Shown: positions 21,996 to 33,222 of the stretch, piece by piece
How the letters are laid out: each line of letters starts with the position of its first letter
Position numbering within the stretch: the first letter of the stretch is position 1
From: Symsagittifera roscoffensis
Taxonomy: Eukaryota > Xenacoelomorpha > Acoela > Convolutidae
NCBI RefSeq assembly: GCF_963678635.1
Contig: NC_087070.1
Span: forward strand, 11,320,539 to 11,384,538
Length of the DNA stretch: 64,000 bases
Reading direction: 5' to 3'
Position numbers and translations under genes: made by a program
Notes under the pieces: model-generated
The model's input: only the letters and a program-made list of their open reading frames with translations
Database searches by the model: none
What the model was told of the DNA's origin: nothing

Positions 21996-22812
21996 ACAAA
22001 AATTAACCAAATCATATTCTCCCAAAACAAAAATAGCATCACAAACAACCAATTTCATTTAGTCCTCAAAAGAAAAATGCAAAATAAATTTTAAAAAATT
22101 GACCAAATCTTATTTTTCAAAACAAAAATAGCATCACTAACATCCAATTTCATTAAGTCCTCAAAAAAAACAAATTTAAAAAAAATTGACCAAACTTTTT
22201 TTCGAAACAAAAATAGCATCACAAACATCCAATTTCATTTAGTCCTCAAAAAAAAGAAATGCAAAATAAATTTTGAAAAATTGACCAAATCTTATTTTTC
22301 AAAACAAAAATGGCATCACTAACATCCAATTTCATTAAGTCCTCAAAAAAAAGCAAATTTAAAAAAATTGACCAAACTTTTTTTTCGAAACAAAAATAGC
22401 ATCACAAACATCCAATTTCATTTAGTCCTCAAAAAAAAAGAAATGCAAAATAAATTTTGAAAAATTGACCAAATTTTATTTTTCAAAACAAAAATAGCAT
22501 CACTAACATCCAATTTCATTAAGTCCTCAAAAAAAAAAAACAAATTTAAAAAAATTGACCAAACTTTTTTTCGAAACAAAAATAGCATCACAAACATCCA
22601 ATTTCATTTAGTCCTCAAAAAAAAGAAATGCAAAATAAATTTTGAAAAATTGACCAAATTTTATTTTTCAAAACAAAAATAGCATCACTAACATCCAATT
22701 TCATTAAGTCCTCAAAACTAAACAAATTTAAAAAAATTGACCAAACTTTTTTTCGGAACAAAAAAAGCATCACAAAACAACCAATTTCAATTATTCCTCA
22801 AAAAGAAACAAA
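21996..22812. repeat. Dimeric minisatellite in POLD2 intron 1
   Basis: About nine tandem copies of an about 90-bp AT-rich unit with the core 'AGCATCAC(T/A)AACATCC' followed by AATTTCATT(T/A)AGTCCTC. Units alternate between two variants (TTTCATTAAG versus TTTCATTTAG, and a linker with or without GAAATGCAAAATAAATTTTG), so the true period is a dimer of about 180 bp. The terminal copies are the most diverged. The array abuts the exon 1 donor side. Confidence 0.85.
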
Positions 22813-22824
22813 AAATATACTCAC

Positions 22825-23021
22825 TGCATTGCTTTGTTTACTTTGGGTCTGAGAGAGTTCAACCTGGTGGCATAGATGTGCACATATTGCAAATTAGGCT
22901 GGTACGACTTCACCAGCAGTTTTTCTCGCCCTATGAACTCGTATTTTGCCTCTTTTCTCACCACTGGCCTGTCTTCAGTTTCGTTAACTTCCATACTTTT
23001 GGCATCAGTAGCAACCACCAT
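22825..23021 (-). CDS. POLD2: DNA polymerase delta subunit 2, coding exon 1 (start)
   Basis: The ATG at 23021 opens 'MVVATDAKSMEVNETE' and leads to 'YVHIYATRLNSLRPKV', the conserved POLD2 N-terminal motif (human YAHIYATRLIQMRP). The donor is GTGAGT after ATGCA, joining to ACACCG in phase. The residues before the motif are not conserved in animals, so this Met is the best but not certain start. No TATA motif was evident just upstream. Confidence 0.9.
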
Positions 23022-23383
23022 TTTGGAAATCTGAAGTTTTCAAGAAAAATTTACGGCACTTTTCCGTAATCACCTGTATCTAACTCGATCACAAAAGCTT
23101 TCTCTGAGCAGACCTTATTACAAACGAGTGAGTTCAGAATGAAGAAAGTAGTCGATAAAAATGTTTTTGACTATCTCAGTATCTACACAGGGCTAAAGCT
23201 AAGCTTCTGTAATTTTGGTATGCAAAAAACGCTTTTACATTATGATTTTTGCGATTTGCAGAGAATCTATGAGAAAACATCCAGCCTGTCTAAGCATATT
23301 CCACTTCTCTTAATTCCCCACACTCAAATGGAGTTATTATGTCGAGCAAAGCTCTTTGTTAGCGACTCAAGTTCGTTTTTTTT

Positions 23384-23575
23384 GTGTCTAGAACTTTCAC
23401 GTGGCACCACTATTGCAGCTTATATAGGTCAAGCAGTGGTAGACCTGAAGCTAGAGGTCAAGTGAGAGCTAGTCCTCACACACTATCATTGCCATGGCAG
23501 GGAATCGATTATAAGACCTGTCGATCACAAAGTGAACAGATTGCCACTATGCTATGCGCCTCTGATGAAAAAAAA
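23384..23575 (-). repeat. tRNA-like SINE fragment upstream of POLD2
   Basis: On the minus strand, 23572-23480 reads GAGGCGCATAGCATAGTGGC (A-box-like) and, about 50 bp later, ATAATCGATTCCC (B-box-like). This is the arrangement of a RNA polymerase III promoter from a tRNA-derived SINE, with a loop unlike the SINEs at 17695 and 25247. A functional tRNA fold is not apparent. Confidence 0.4.
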
Positions 23576-23579
23576 TCAA

Positions 23580-25246
23580 ATTTTCGAAAATCTGATTCAA
23601 CTTCAATTCGGAAAGGTTGAAACCTACAACTAAAAACCTTTCAGGTGGTGCAAAAATCCGTCACAAAACGTTTGTTAAGAAGTAAAAGTTCGCCAAAAAC
23701 CAAGCGATAAAAATCTTGATACTAACCTGAATGTAGGCACACGAAATTGTTAGTTTCTGATCATTAGCTGTAAAACCCACGACTTAAACAAGATAGTTGG
23801 CACTAAAAACAAAACTTGAAACAGATCCGATGAAAGTTGATACGAAAACCACAAATCTAAAAAGAGTCAATGAATGCAAGTAAACAGAAAAAAGGGATTT
23901 ATTTGAAAAAAAATCTCACCTTTTAAATTTCAAGGGAAAAACCATATGGCCTTAATTCTCTTTCAATTTCTGAAACAATTTCTGATTGACCCTTTTGTGA
24001 TAAAACTAACTCAATTTAAGAAAACTGGACCAATAGGTAAAACTTTTATTTCGCTGGGAAATCTGATAATTAATTTTCACTTTCGAAACTAGAAGTCGAT
24101 CAAGTTTTTCTTGACTTTTACACTTTCGCTGTTCAATGTTGGAGTTTGCCTTCCTTTTAGCAAGGGAAATGAACCGAAATTAAAAAATCAAAAGTCAAAC
24201 AGCGAAAAAGTATATTTCTCTCGATAACATGGCAAGTAAATCATAATCATATGAACCACGTACTCTAATTTGAAAATACCGCGCTCTAACTGATAATACA
24301 GCTGAAAAAGGTAACAGTCAGACATGGAAAAATTTAAATTAAAAAACAAGAACTTTGTTCCTTCTAATAAAAAACATAATTAGAGGGCTCTGTGTAACCG
24401 TAAGTATAACTTTACCGACGCTTTTTTCATCTGTTTCCTTAAATAACTTCCTTTTAAAAAAAATTAGATGGATCTGTGTAGGTGTAATTATAATTTCAAC
24501 TTGAAATCATTTGCGTTATAAAACAAAAAACTGAAAGACTACAACAGAGGTGGTAAATTCACAACCAATACAAATATCAAATTTCGAAAAGAAAGGATAT
24601 TTAAAAATCAGACATGCTCAAAATAAGTCAGTTGTTGACGAAAAAACAAAACTATTGTGTTAAACAGATCTTTCAAGTTATTGTTTAAACCAACTTGTCA
24701 TGAAAAAGTATATGTTCTGATTCGATAACGCTTGCTAATTGCAAGCGCAAATAGTAGAGAGAGCGACAACTTTGGAAAACCCATCCGTTTTTTTTTCAGT
24801 CTTTTAATTTCAGTCTTTTTCTTAAAATTTATAGTCTAAGAAAAGGCAACTCCAATTATATCCGGGATAGCACAAATGAAGGTTTTGTCATCTAAATTTG
24901 ATTGAAAAGTATTCATAGGGTTTTGTTATAATTTAAGTATCTTTGTAACAAAGATATTTTAAGAAAAATTAGAAAAATTGCAGAAAAAAACGCTATATGT
25001 TAAAAAAATCTGTATATCATGGTGTTGCGCTTTTTTATGCTCTTTCTGCTCGTGCATATTTCAAAAAAGAACTACAGCTAGAAAAAAGGTGTACTTTCAA
25101 TAGCCCCCGCCCCACCCCTCAAGTCTGGTCGCTGAACTAATCCAAAGGACCTATAAAGTACAGATCAAAAAAGTTCGATTGGAAAACATAGTCAGACGAA
25201 TTAGACACTCTTTGAGTCACCCACACAGGCAAAATTTTGCTTCCCA
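23580..25246. other. No gene seen; one dispersed-repeat copy
   Basis: Non-coding. The part at about 23960-24210 repeats the 'GATAAAACTAACTCAATTTA ... GACCAATAGGTAAAAC' family (see 16735). The rest holds only short frames. Confidence 0.45.
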
Positions 25247-25432
25247 AACACTAGCCAGAACACGACAAAAAGCAGCTCTATAGAAAGCCATAAGAAAAAG
25301 TAGAAATAAGCCGCGAATTACAAAAAGTAGAAATAAGCCTCGAATTAGCGAAAATTCGGCTTCGTCTGAGAATCCAACCGGCAACCTAGAGATTAAGCGT
25401 CTAACGAACTAACCAATCAGCCACGGAATCTT
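25247..25432 (-). repeat. tRNA-derived SINE
   Basis: Shares AACACTAGCCAGAACACGAC and AAAAAGCAGCTCTATA with the SINEs at 17695 and 60906. Its minus-strand head reads CCGTGGCTGATTGGTTAG (A box) through a loop to GGTTGGATTCTC (degenerate B box). An internal 28-bp segment (AAAAAGTAGAAATAAGC...) is duplicated. Confidence 0.6.
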
Positions 25433-25992
25433 CATGCAACTTCCATTGCTACACTTAAATTTCAAAATAAGTGAATACTTTTAATGAACATTTTATGAAC
25501 ACTTAACTATAGTTCCCCAACCAAAAATGTCTCGTCACCTATCCCGTGAAACGTTAGTTTATTAGGTGCTAGATTTCTCATTAAAAAAAAATCTAAGCAA
25601 AAAAAATTGTCATTAAAATACAAGAAGCTATGGAGATTGTACGATGTCTGTACCATGTCGCAAAGGACCGGCCTATTACCATGTGTGTCGATTAGCATGT
25701 CCATATAAAAGAAGGTAGTTGGGAGATTCGCTATTTCACATTTTGCTTACTTCTACTTGTAATTTTGAACAGCGTGCATTTCGCCGATTGTATAATTACG
25801 CGAAATTGAAATTTTAACTTTCCTGTTCAGTTATTTTCGAGTTTTTGACATTTTTGAAATTTTAGGCTTATTTGTTTTGTGTCTGAAAGCACACCCGTTG
25901 AAGCAATTACCGCATGCTAATGGTCACACATGCTAATCGCTGCGCCTCCTGATGTCACGTGTACATGACCACAGTACTGGCACAAAGAAGCA

Positions 25993-26406
25993 ATGGTAGT
26001 TCGGTACCCCATACTTCGCTACATATTGACGCGAGGGTTTTTCTTGGTTCCCCTGAAAATAAAAATGCCTCCTATTACGGGTATATGCATTTATGGGAGT
26101 TTCTCACATTACAATTTTTTCTCGGTTCTCTGGACTAATCAAAAATTGCCCGCCAGAACCAGGCACGAAATATTTACACGGTTCTCCGCATCAAGAGCTG
26201 CTCTCCCGAGCAAAAAATTACTCAGGGCTGAAACAAAAGGCTTTCTCGCTTTTAGCAAGACCTGGGATCACCACATTCACTGTTTCACGGACGTCAGGAC
26301 ATTTGAATCGATCATCAAAAAGGTCAATTATGTGGTACCTAAAATCAACGAACAAAAACAAGAAATGAGGCTGCAGTTGAGACTACACGAAGGCGCGGCA
26401 ACATAA
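25993..26406 (+). CDS. Unrecognised 137-aa ORF
   Basis: An open frame with mixed composition: an N-terminal hydrophobic part and a Lys/Arg-rich C-terminal half ('ASRAALPSKKLLRAETKGF'). A second overlapping frame of 91 codons exists on the same strand. No family was recognised and no splice sites were convincingly placed. It may be chance, or a decayed mobile-element fragment. Confidence 0.15.
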   Translation: MVVRYPILRYILTRGFFLVPLKIKMPPITGICIYGSFSHYNFFSVLWTNQKLPARTRHEIFTRFSASRAALPSKKLLRAETKGFLAFSKTWDHHIHCFTDVRTFESIIKKVNYVVPKINEQKQEMRLQLRLHEGAAT

Positions 26407-26867
26407 ACGATAAAATTTAAAACATACCAACTTGTTGTGATAGATTGTATTATTCGAAAAAGCTAAATTGGTGTAAGTCATCGATACGAGCAATCAAATG
26501 AGTATTTCGAGCTAATTTGCCAGCCTCGATTTCTTTACCGAAAAATAAACTATTTTCGATCAAGGTATTAGAATGAGGAAAATAGGGAATGATGTAACTT
26601 GTTTTGATATCTATAATTAGTCGGAAAACCTTTGTGCGCCTTATCTTATTATCAAAGTAACTATAGTTTCAAACAGTTTGCAAACAAGAGTTTTTCAACT
26701 TAATATAAATAAGATAACAATAAGAGAATAAATTTTTCTACTTATTTTCAGCATATTTTTTGCGGCTACACAGCGGCAAAACTGCATATCGCAAACACGA
26801 ACAAAACTGCAAAGGGAGATTAAAAATGCAAGAAATTTTATAACTCTGAAAGAAAATAAGCTGCGCA

Positions 26868-26945
26868 AAATCAGCCGACAACAGGATTCGAACCACGTTC
26901 TTACCAAATAAGTATTATGCACTTCCTGACTGCAGCTTCCACCTT
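26868..26945 (-). repeat. tRNA-like sequence, probable SINE head
   Basis: The minus strand shows GGTGGAAGCTGCAGTCAGGA followed by GTGCATAATACTTATTTGG and a B box GTTCGAATCC. It is too irregular for a confident tRNA gene and resembles the heads of the SINEs in this window. Confidence 0.4.
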
Positions 26946-27277
26946 GCTGTCTTTAGTACATAAATTTCGTCTTAAGTACATGTCAGGCAACGATTAATGC
27001 TAATAAAGCGGATAAAACATGAACTCCTAATTGCGGTATCAGACTGACTTGACACTTGGCACAAAAACGCGCGAAGTTGAAACATAAGCTTGCCAAAAAA
27101 TTCAATGATCCTGGTTAACGGTAAAATGTTGCGTCCAGAGAGACTTGTGATTTTCATTCATTTCATCAGAAAATTTCAACTTACCAAACTGACACGGCTT
27201 AAAGTCCATCGGTGATATATTAAATTGGGTGGTAATTTTGAATATAGTGCATGTATTAAATTTGAGAACTATAATGA

Positions 27278-27709
27278 CCACGAAAAACCAGGGGCCTAAA
27301 AGACTGGGTAGCCCAGTCAAACATTCGGTTAAGTACATTAGTGCGGACGAAGAAGCAGACATAAATGAAAGGGCTCTGGAGCAGTATAGATACGGTCTGG
27401 CGAATGTAAAGACGGACAAGAAAAAGCCGATGGAAACCCGATGAAGCTTCTAGAACGCCACTTATTTCGAAAAAAATTTGGATATGCCGCACTGGACACG
27501 ACACAGCCGTGGAGCACACAGTGGAAAGTGCCTCTGGAGATTAAGAAACACTCAAAATACGAATAAGGAAAATGGAAAAACTTAAAGTAAAAACTAAACA
27601 CCTTCATCATCAATGGGATCACAAAACTGAGCTGAAAAACTGGTAGTATTGTTATTTATTTATAAAATTTTATATACATTAGATAAAATTCTATTGGTCC
27701 TTGGGGGGA
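27278..27709 (+). mobile_element. 3' tail of a second copy of the plus-strand retroelement, joined to the left LTR
   Basis: From ACCACGAAAAACC at 27278 to the polypurine tract before 27710, the sequence repeats 34013-34481 almost exactly. It includes the last 55 codons of the C-terminal pol ORF (ending KKKPMETR) and the 3' untranslated part. The right copy carries an extra insertion near 34320-34370 containing reiterated TACCTTCATCA. This left piece ends at the shared LTR, so two elements were once arranged in tandem around one LTR and the upstream one has been cut down. Confidence 0.85.
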
Positions 27710-28005
27710 TGTGGTACTGCGGCGTCAGCAGTAAGTAACCTTGAGGACAGTTTGTTAGCTACTGCATCTGCAGTAACCATATGTGCTAATTATATTTATT
27801 ATGCTATTATTATGTAAGCGTGGTCAAGGCTATTTGGTGATGCTAAAATCCTATAGATGAATTGGTCAGTGTTTTCATATATCAAGCTATTGAACAGTAA
27901 TCAATCTCAGCTACGAAACCTTGGTAACCAGAATCAAGAACATTAAATTAACAGTACCTATCTTTACTTTTATTCTATAACACGCTACGCAGTTTGGGAA
28001 TATCA
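27710..28005 (+). repeat. 5' LTR of the plus-strand Ty3-like element
   Basis: 296 bp, TGTGGTACTGCGG at the start and TTTGGGAATATCA at the end (TG...CA), preceded by a CTTGGGGGGA polypurine tract and followed after two bases by a primer binding site. It differs from the 3' LTR at 34482-34777 by one visible substitution (GCTATTATT versus GCTCTTATT). Confidence 0.9.
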
Positions 28006-28007
28006 TA

Positions 28008-28023
28008 TGGCGCAGCCAGCAGG
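28008..28023 (+). promoter_or_regulatory. Primer binding site of the plus-strand element
   Basis: TGGCGCAGCCAGCAGG lies two bases after the 5' LTR. It begins with TGG, the complement of a tRNA 3' CCA end, and resembles the TGGCGCAG-type sites of insect Ty3/gypsy elements. The tRNA was not assigned. Confidence 0.7.
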
Positions 28024-28129
28024 ATTTTTGGCTCAGGATAATAGAACTGACATGTGAAATCCTGTTTTCTAGACCACAGCGAACTCCGATCCACCTTGGA
28101 ATTTTAAGGTATGGTTCGATCAGTTCCTG

Positions 28130-29320
28130 ATGGTGGTAACTGTAAAAGAAAATGTCAACCCAGAAGTTATGCTGGAGGATCCTAAACCAGTGTTGGAGGA
28201 GCCGGAACCACGTCCAGAAACACCTAGAGAGGGTGAGTCCGCTGCTGCAACAGCAGCTCGAGAAGCACGGGATAGACTGTTAAGGGATCTAGTAGCAGCC
28301 GAGAATGAAGAGAGAAGACAAAGAGGACCTAAAGTGGGTCACAATATTTACTACAATGAAGTTCAAAAGCGACTAGTATCCAGGCTATTTCTTGCGTTTG
28401 GGACGGAAGGAAAGAAACGGTTTGTTCAAAAAAATCCACATGTTGAGATTTCGAAATTGGAATTTAAGGAGATGGTCAGATTAGCGAAGGAGACTTTCGA
28501 AAAATGCCGGAGTATCACCTATGAGCGTTATAAATTATTTAATAGATCGCAGGAAATTGGAGAATCGTTAGAGGCATTTCATGCCGCACTAACTGCACAA
28601 ACAGCCAAATCGGCATTGGACAGTCTAGAAGATGAGTTAGTCAGAGATCTATTCATTTCTAAAATGCGAAGCCCAGCATTGTAGGACACACTCACTTTTG
28701 AAACATAACCTCCTGAAGAAGTGTTGAAACGTGCTATAAAATTTGAGCAGAGCAAACAATCGACACAAACGTTTCAGAAGTCCACACTGGGCACTGCACA
28801 AACAATAACGCAACCAAGTTCTCAAATTAAAATCAAGCAGGAACCGAATCTGGCGGTGGGAAACAGGAATCAGAATATTAGAAAACCCTATCGCGAAAGG
28901 AATAGACGGAAACAGTCAGAAGGAAGGGCGATATCGAATAAATATAACGCAGATGATCGGAAACAATGCAATAGGTGTGGCAAACCATTCGTGGATGGAC
29001 ATTTGAAAAATTGTACGGCGATGGGAAAACAATGTAAGAACTGTAATAAACCAAACCACTTTGCTCGGGTCTGTCGTTCGCAACAAGTCAATGAAATAAC
29101 CGAGAATACAGAGAGTTCGGAGGAAGAATGTAATTTGATACAAACATTTGAATCGTGCGAAGAATTTGAGGTTATGGCGATTGAACAAAAATACAATCAG
29201 ATAGAGATGATAAATCGGTAGATCGAAGAGAAAGTAAGAGAGAACAGTGGTAACGAAACTGGAGTTAATAAACTCGAAACGAAAAAAATTGATATTCGGA
29301 AAGATTCAACATCGGGAAGG
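28130..29320 (+). pseudogene. Gag of the plus-strand Ty3-like element, broken
   Basis: One reading frame holds a Glu/Pro-rich start, a helical capsid-like part (around 'EISKLEFKEMVRLAKETFEK' and 'YERYKLFNRSQEIGESLEAF'), and two zinc knuckles, CNRCGKPFVDGHLKNC and CKNCNKPNHFARVC, near 28968-29070. It is interrupted in frame by TAG at 28682, TAA at about 28706 and TAG at 29219, and reads on into the protease. The style (one capsid block plus two knuckles followed directly by protease in frame) resembles Mag/CsRn1-like Ty3 elements. Gag would package the element RNA; this copy could not produce full-length Gag. Confidence 0.85.
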
Positions 29321-29734
29321 ATGAAATCATTAAAAGCCCTAATCCGAATTGATAATCAAATAATAAATATGACAGTGGACACAGGAAGCCAAATTTCATT
29401 TTTAAATTGGACAGTGGCGAAACAGATTTTAGATTTGTCAGGGAAAATACAGTTCACACCGGTCGAAAAATTGAACTTGCCAGCACAATTCGTGGACTAT
29501 AATAAAAGACCAATAGCAATATTGGGTGCTGTGAAGGCGAAAATACGGTCCGCCGGCTGGGAAGTCCCGGATGCTACATTTCTCATAACTGAACGAAGGA
29601 CACGGTGTATATTAGGCTTAGACTTACAAAATAAAGTGGGTATCACCACTACGCAGAGACCCGCTCCGAAGAAAAAATTCCGATTTGACAATGCTGTGTC
29701 AACAGTCGGAAGCGTGGAAAGAAAAGTTCTATGA
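29321..29734 (+). pseudogene. Retrotransposon aspartic protease (plus-strand element)
   Basis: The frame continues from gag. The active-site motif VDTGSQISFL lies near residue 20, and the flap/C-terminal signature 'RTRCILGLDLQNKVGI' near residue 100 matches the ILGxD motif of Ty3 proteases. The frame ends at 29734, 50 bp after the reverse transcriptase frame opens at +1, so a frameshift separates the two. This is most likely a small indel rather than a programmed shift, as no slippery site was seen. Confidence 0.85.
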
Positions 29735-30660
29735 TGATTTCAAAACCCTGTTCGACAGAAAAGGACGATCAATACATCATGTAGTAAGCACGACGTTCAA
29801 GTACCCTCTCTGCCCAATTCAGGAAAAGGGGAGGAGAATACCCATCCATGTGCAAGGAAAAGTTGAGAAGGAAATTGAAAAATTACTACTAGAAGGCCAT
29901 ATTCAAAGGTTAGATAAGTGTACTGGTGATTGTTTCATAGCCCCTATTGTCATCACAAGGAAGAAAGATGACTTAATTAAGTTGGCACTGGATGCATAGC
30001 CCATCAACAGACAATTGTACAAAAACAAGTATCGAATGCCGAATGTGGAGGAGCTATTAGACGGAGTCAGTCAGATAGTAACTGCACAAGCAGCAGGTAC
30101 TTTGTTTTTCACTGTGTTAGACTTGAAATATGCGTATAGTCAGCTAAAGTTGACACCGCAAACTGCAAGGCAGTGTAACTTCAATATCGTATGGGGGAAA
30201 GCAACGGGTACATATCGATTTTTGACGGGATTCTACGGGTTGACAGATATGCCAGCCGAATTTCAAAAAGCAATGGATCGAACGTTAAATAATTCTAAGA
30301 ACACGTTTTGTTTCTTGGACGACATATCGATCGTCTCAAAGGGATCGGAGCTAGAACATGAAAAACTAATTACCGACGTTCTAATGAAGTTAGATAAGGG
30401 AAACTTATCTCTGAAGCTGTCGAAATGTGAATTCTTTGAAACAGAAGTAAACTGACTCGGACATAAACTTTCAGAAAGTGGGGTTACCCCGAAGATTACG
30501 AAAACGGAAGCTATTCTTAAGTTAGAGCATCCCAAGTCGCTCAAACAACTTAGGTCCTTCCTAGGTAGCATCACCTTTCGAAGTTTATACCAAATGCAGC
30601 TAATTTGACAGACAAGCTTAGATCATTATTGCGAGAGGAAAATGAAAAGAAAAAATTGAA
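29685..30660 (+). pseudogene. Reverse transcriptase (plus-strand element), broken
   Basis: Reverse transcriptase blocks are in order: 'APIVITRKKDD', 'YRMPNVEELL', 'FTVLDLKYAYSQL', 'TGFYGLTDMPAEFQKAMD', the active site FCFLDDIS (LDDI rather than the usual YVDDI), 'KLSKCEFF' and 'LGHKLSESGVTP'. Two in-frame stops interrupt it: TAG at 29997 where LDA-PIN expects a residue, and TGA at 30453 in the position of the usual Trp before LGH. A frameshift follows near 30583 and another near 30690. Non-functional as it stands. Confidence 0.9.
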
Positions 30661-30713
30661 AAATATTAAAGTCCCAGTAAAAAAAATTCAAACGGGGACC
30701 CGAATACACTGAG

Positions 30714-31895
30714 GTGTTCGAAGAAATCAAACAAGCAGTAGCAAACATTGCTGAACTGAACTATTATGACCCGACTAGGGAAACTCGGGTCAAATGTGAT
30801 GCAAGTCATAGTGGACTAGGGGCATCTTTAGAGCAACAAACAGAAAATGATGAATGGATCCCAATTTCATTCGCATCGCGCTACCTGAATAATCAAGAAA
30901 AAAAGTATTCTAATAATGAGCTTGAGTTATTAGCGGTAGTTTGGGCAGTTGATCGTTTCAAACATTACTTATTAGGAAAAGAATTTGTAATAGTCACTGA
31001 TCATAAGGCATTAACATCCGCCTTGGAAGGCAATCGGTCTAATAAGACCTATCAATCAAGATTAACGAGATGGGTGGATAGATTATTGCCTTATCAATTC
31101 AAAATTGTCCATATTCCCGGAAAGGATATGGGGATAGTGGATTATCTCTCTAGAGAACCAACAGGAGAACCCTGGCCAGAAACAAAATTGGATGAAAAAT
31201 TTGTGGTCACTTCAATTGAGTGTTTTCATAGAGCACTCGACTGTTTGTACAGTCGGCTGAATGCTACTGATGCAACAATTCAGAATGAAATAGTTCTAGA
31301 ACATTCTCAAAAACAGAAAAGAGAAGACAATTTGTCAAAATCCAGGCATGGTTGCCATAGCAACAAAACGGTCAAAAACCGAACAAAGCTCGACTGGAAC
31401 GAAAACTATTGCAATTCAAATTTTTTGCCTATGAATAACGCGTTGAATCAGAACACTTTTGTCAATTTCACTAGAGCAGTTCAGTCGGTCAATTTAATCC
31501 AAAATAGTAAACAAAATAGAAAAATGAGGAAGAAGACAGTGCTGATCGGAGACTGTAGGACACAGGAGGAGAGCAATAAATTAACAGAGGAAGAAATAAC
31601 TGAGACTACCTTTCATCGAACGCGTCGGATAAGGAGAGGAACGCTGGATAGATCGGGGTCCGACAGCTTTGAAGAAGACAGCTGTGCTGCACGAGCAGTA
31701 ATGTGGGATCAGGACGCAGAGGAGACGAAAAACTTACTATCCATTTGGGATCTGGTTAGCCAAGATCAAGAATGTCGGGAAACATCAAAGAGCTGGAGGC
31801 GGCAACACAGATGGTCACAAGTAGCCCAAGAGCAGGACTCGTTCAGTTTCACCAACAAAATTTATCATAGAAGTGGACTTAACCGCGGAGGATGA
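30714..31895 (+). CDS. RNase H domain and linker of pol (plus-strand element)
   Basis: The Ty3 RNase H signature is intact: 'VKCDASHSGLGASLEQ' (catalytic Asp), 'NELELLAVVWAVDRFKHYLL' (catalytic Glu), 'VTDHKALTSAL' (Asp) and 'HIPGKDMGIVDYLSR' (Asp). A long linker of about 230 residues, Arg/Glu-rich and without a known domain, follows to a stop at 31895, overlapping the integrase frame (31873) by 23 bp. The frame is really a continuation of RT after the frameshift, so a starting Met need not exist. The long linker between RNase H and the integrase zinc finger is unusual. Confidence 0.85.
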   Translation: MFEEIKQAVANIAELNYYDPTRETRVKCDASHSGLGASLEQQTENDEWIPISFASRYLNNQEKKYSNNELELLAVVWAVDRFKHYLLGKEFVIVTDHKALTSALEGNRSNKTYQSRLTRWVDRLLPYQFKIVHIPGKDMGIVDYLSREPTGEPWPETKLDEKFVVTSIECFHRALDCLYSRLNATDATIQNEIVLEHSQKQKREDNLSKSRHGCHSNKTVKNRTKLDWNENYCNSNFLPMNNALNQNTFVNFTRAVQSVNLIQNSKQNRKMRKKTVLIGDCRTQEESNKLTEEEITETTFHRTRRIRRGTLDRSGSDSFEEDSCAARAVMWDQDAEETKNLLSIWDLVSQDQECRETSKSWRRQHRWSQVAQEQDSFSFTNKIYHRSGLNRGG

Positions 31896-33153
31896 CGATC
31901 ACAGTCAAGAGGTCAGTGAAATTCAACCATCGAGAAGGATCAACAAACGACAGACTCAGTTGGAGAACTCATTGGCAGATATGAGTGATGTCGGGAGTTT
32001 CAGCTTGTCTAAACTGTTTGACAAAACGCTGTTGGCCGAACTCATCTCTGAAGATGTGTGGATGGACCGGTTACGACGCGTAATAGAGAGGAAGGATCGG
32101 GCAGGATTTGAACTCATGGGCCCGTATACGAATCCGTTGTGGAATCAACTCTCAGTAATCGATGACAGCATTCTGGTAGACAATAGGCTAGCAGTTCCAA
32201 TGCAACTTCGTCCAGCAGTTATGAAGCGAATTCATAGAGGACATCCGTGGCAAGAGGCAATGCTTGACGTGTCTAACTATTTGTGGTGGCCCCACATGCA
32301 CAAGGATATTGTGAACTTAGCGGAAGAGTGTAGAGAATGTACACGCTATAGTAAGAATGCAAAATATATTTTACCAAAAAATTCCTCGCAACTACTGCCA
32401 CTGCTATCGCAGCCGGGACAAGAGGTTCAGTTAGATTACGCGGGACCTTTAGAAGATTATAAGGGGAAGAAAATCTACTTGCTAACAGCGATTGATCGTT
32501 ATTCAAAATTTCCTTCGGTGAAAGTAACAAAATCAACGGGGGGAAGATCCACTACAAAATTCTTACGGTCGTACATAGATACGCATGGAATCCCAGAATC
32601 GATAAAGACCGATCAATTTTCCGGATTCAAAGGAAAAGCAATGAAAAAATTCTGTCTCGAAAACAACATAGAACAAAAGTTCTGCCCGGTGGGTGACCAT
32701 CGCGGGTGTGGTCTAGTTGAAAGAACAATTCAAACCACAAAAAGGCGTTTGGGGGTGATGCTACTGGAAGAAAATGTAAAGTCAATTAAACTATGTCTCA
32801 GTACGATTATTAGGGACATGCGGTGGATAAAGCAGAAAACCATTCAGAAATCACCGTTGGAAGCACATTTCGGTAGATTACCAAAAACAGAGTTCAGAAT
32901 TATACGAGATAAATTTGTAGAATTCTCTGATCATTTAGATAAACAGCATCTGGAGAGGTCGGCATTAACTGCAAATCAACTAAAGAAGAGGCCTAGATAT
33001 GACGGACCCAGCCTACAACAATTAGTGGACACTACGAGCACTATCGACCCAGAGTTGCGGAAAGAGCTCCTATATTCATGGGAGAAGGGATTCGTCGAGG
33101 ACAAACCAAAGGGGTCGGAGTGGAACAGTCACAACCTCAGCCGTAGAGACTAG
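31873..33153 (+). CDS. Integrase (plus-strand element)
   Basis: The H2C2 zinc finger is visible ('HRGHPWQEAML' then 'CRECTRYSKN'), followed by the DDE core: 'VQLDYAGPLEDYKGK' (first Asp), 'IKTDQFSGFKGKAM' (second Asp) and 'CGLVERTIQTTKRRLG' (Glu). All catalytic acids are present. The frame ends at TAG 33151-33153 and the same frame continues after it, so this stop is probably a mutation that separates a C-terminal extension. The integrase inserts the element cDNA into host chromatin. Confidence 0.9.
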   Translation: MDLTAEDDDHSQEVSEIQPSRRINKRQTQLENSLADMSDVGSFSLSKLFDKTLLAELISEDVWMDRLRRVIERKDRAGFELMGPYTNPLWNQLSVIDDSILVDNRLAVPMQLRPAVMKRIHRGHPWQEAMLDVSNYLWWPHMHKDIVNLAEECRECTRYSKNAKYILPKNSSQLLPLLSQPGQEVQLDYAGPLEDYKGKKIYLLTAIDRYSKFPSVKVTKSTGGRSTTKFLRSYIDTHGIPESIKTDQFSGFKGKAMKKFCLENNIEQKFCPVGDHRGCGLVERTIQTTKRRLGVMLLEENVKSIKLCLSTIIRDMRWIKQKTIQKSPLEAHFGRLPKTEFRIIRDKFVEFSDHLDKQHLERSALTANQLKKRPRYDGPSLQQLVDTTSTIDPELRKELLYSWEKGFVEDKPKGSEWNSHNLSRRD

Positions 33154-33222
33154 ACAAGAAAATGTGGGGCGGCACTGACAAAACCGTTTAAAGGGAAAGT
33201 TATTTTCGAGTCACCGAAAACA

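Noticed and set aside
27229-27444. A separate small gene with its own ATG
   Set aside because: Only the first 16 codons are unique; the rest is the truncated tail of the retroelement ORF ending at 34179.
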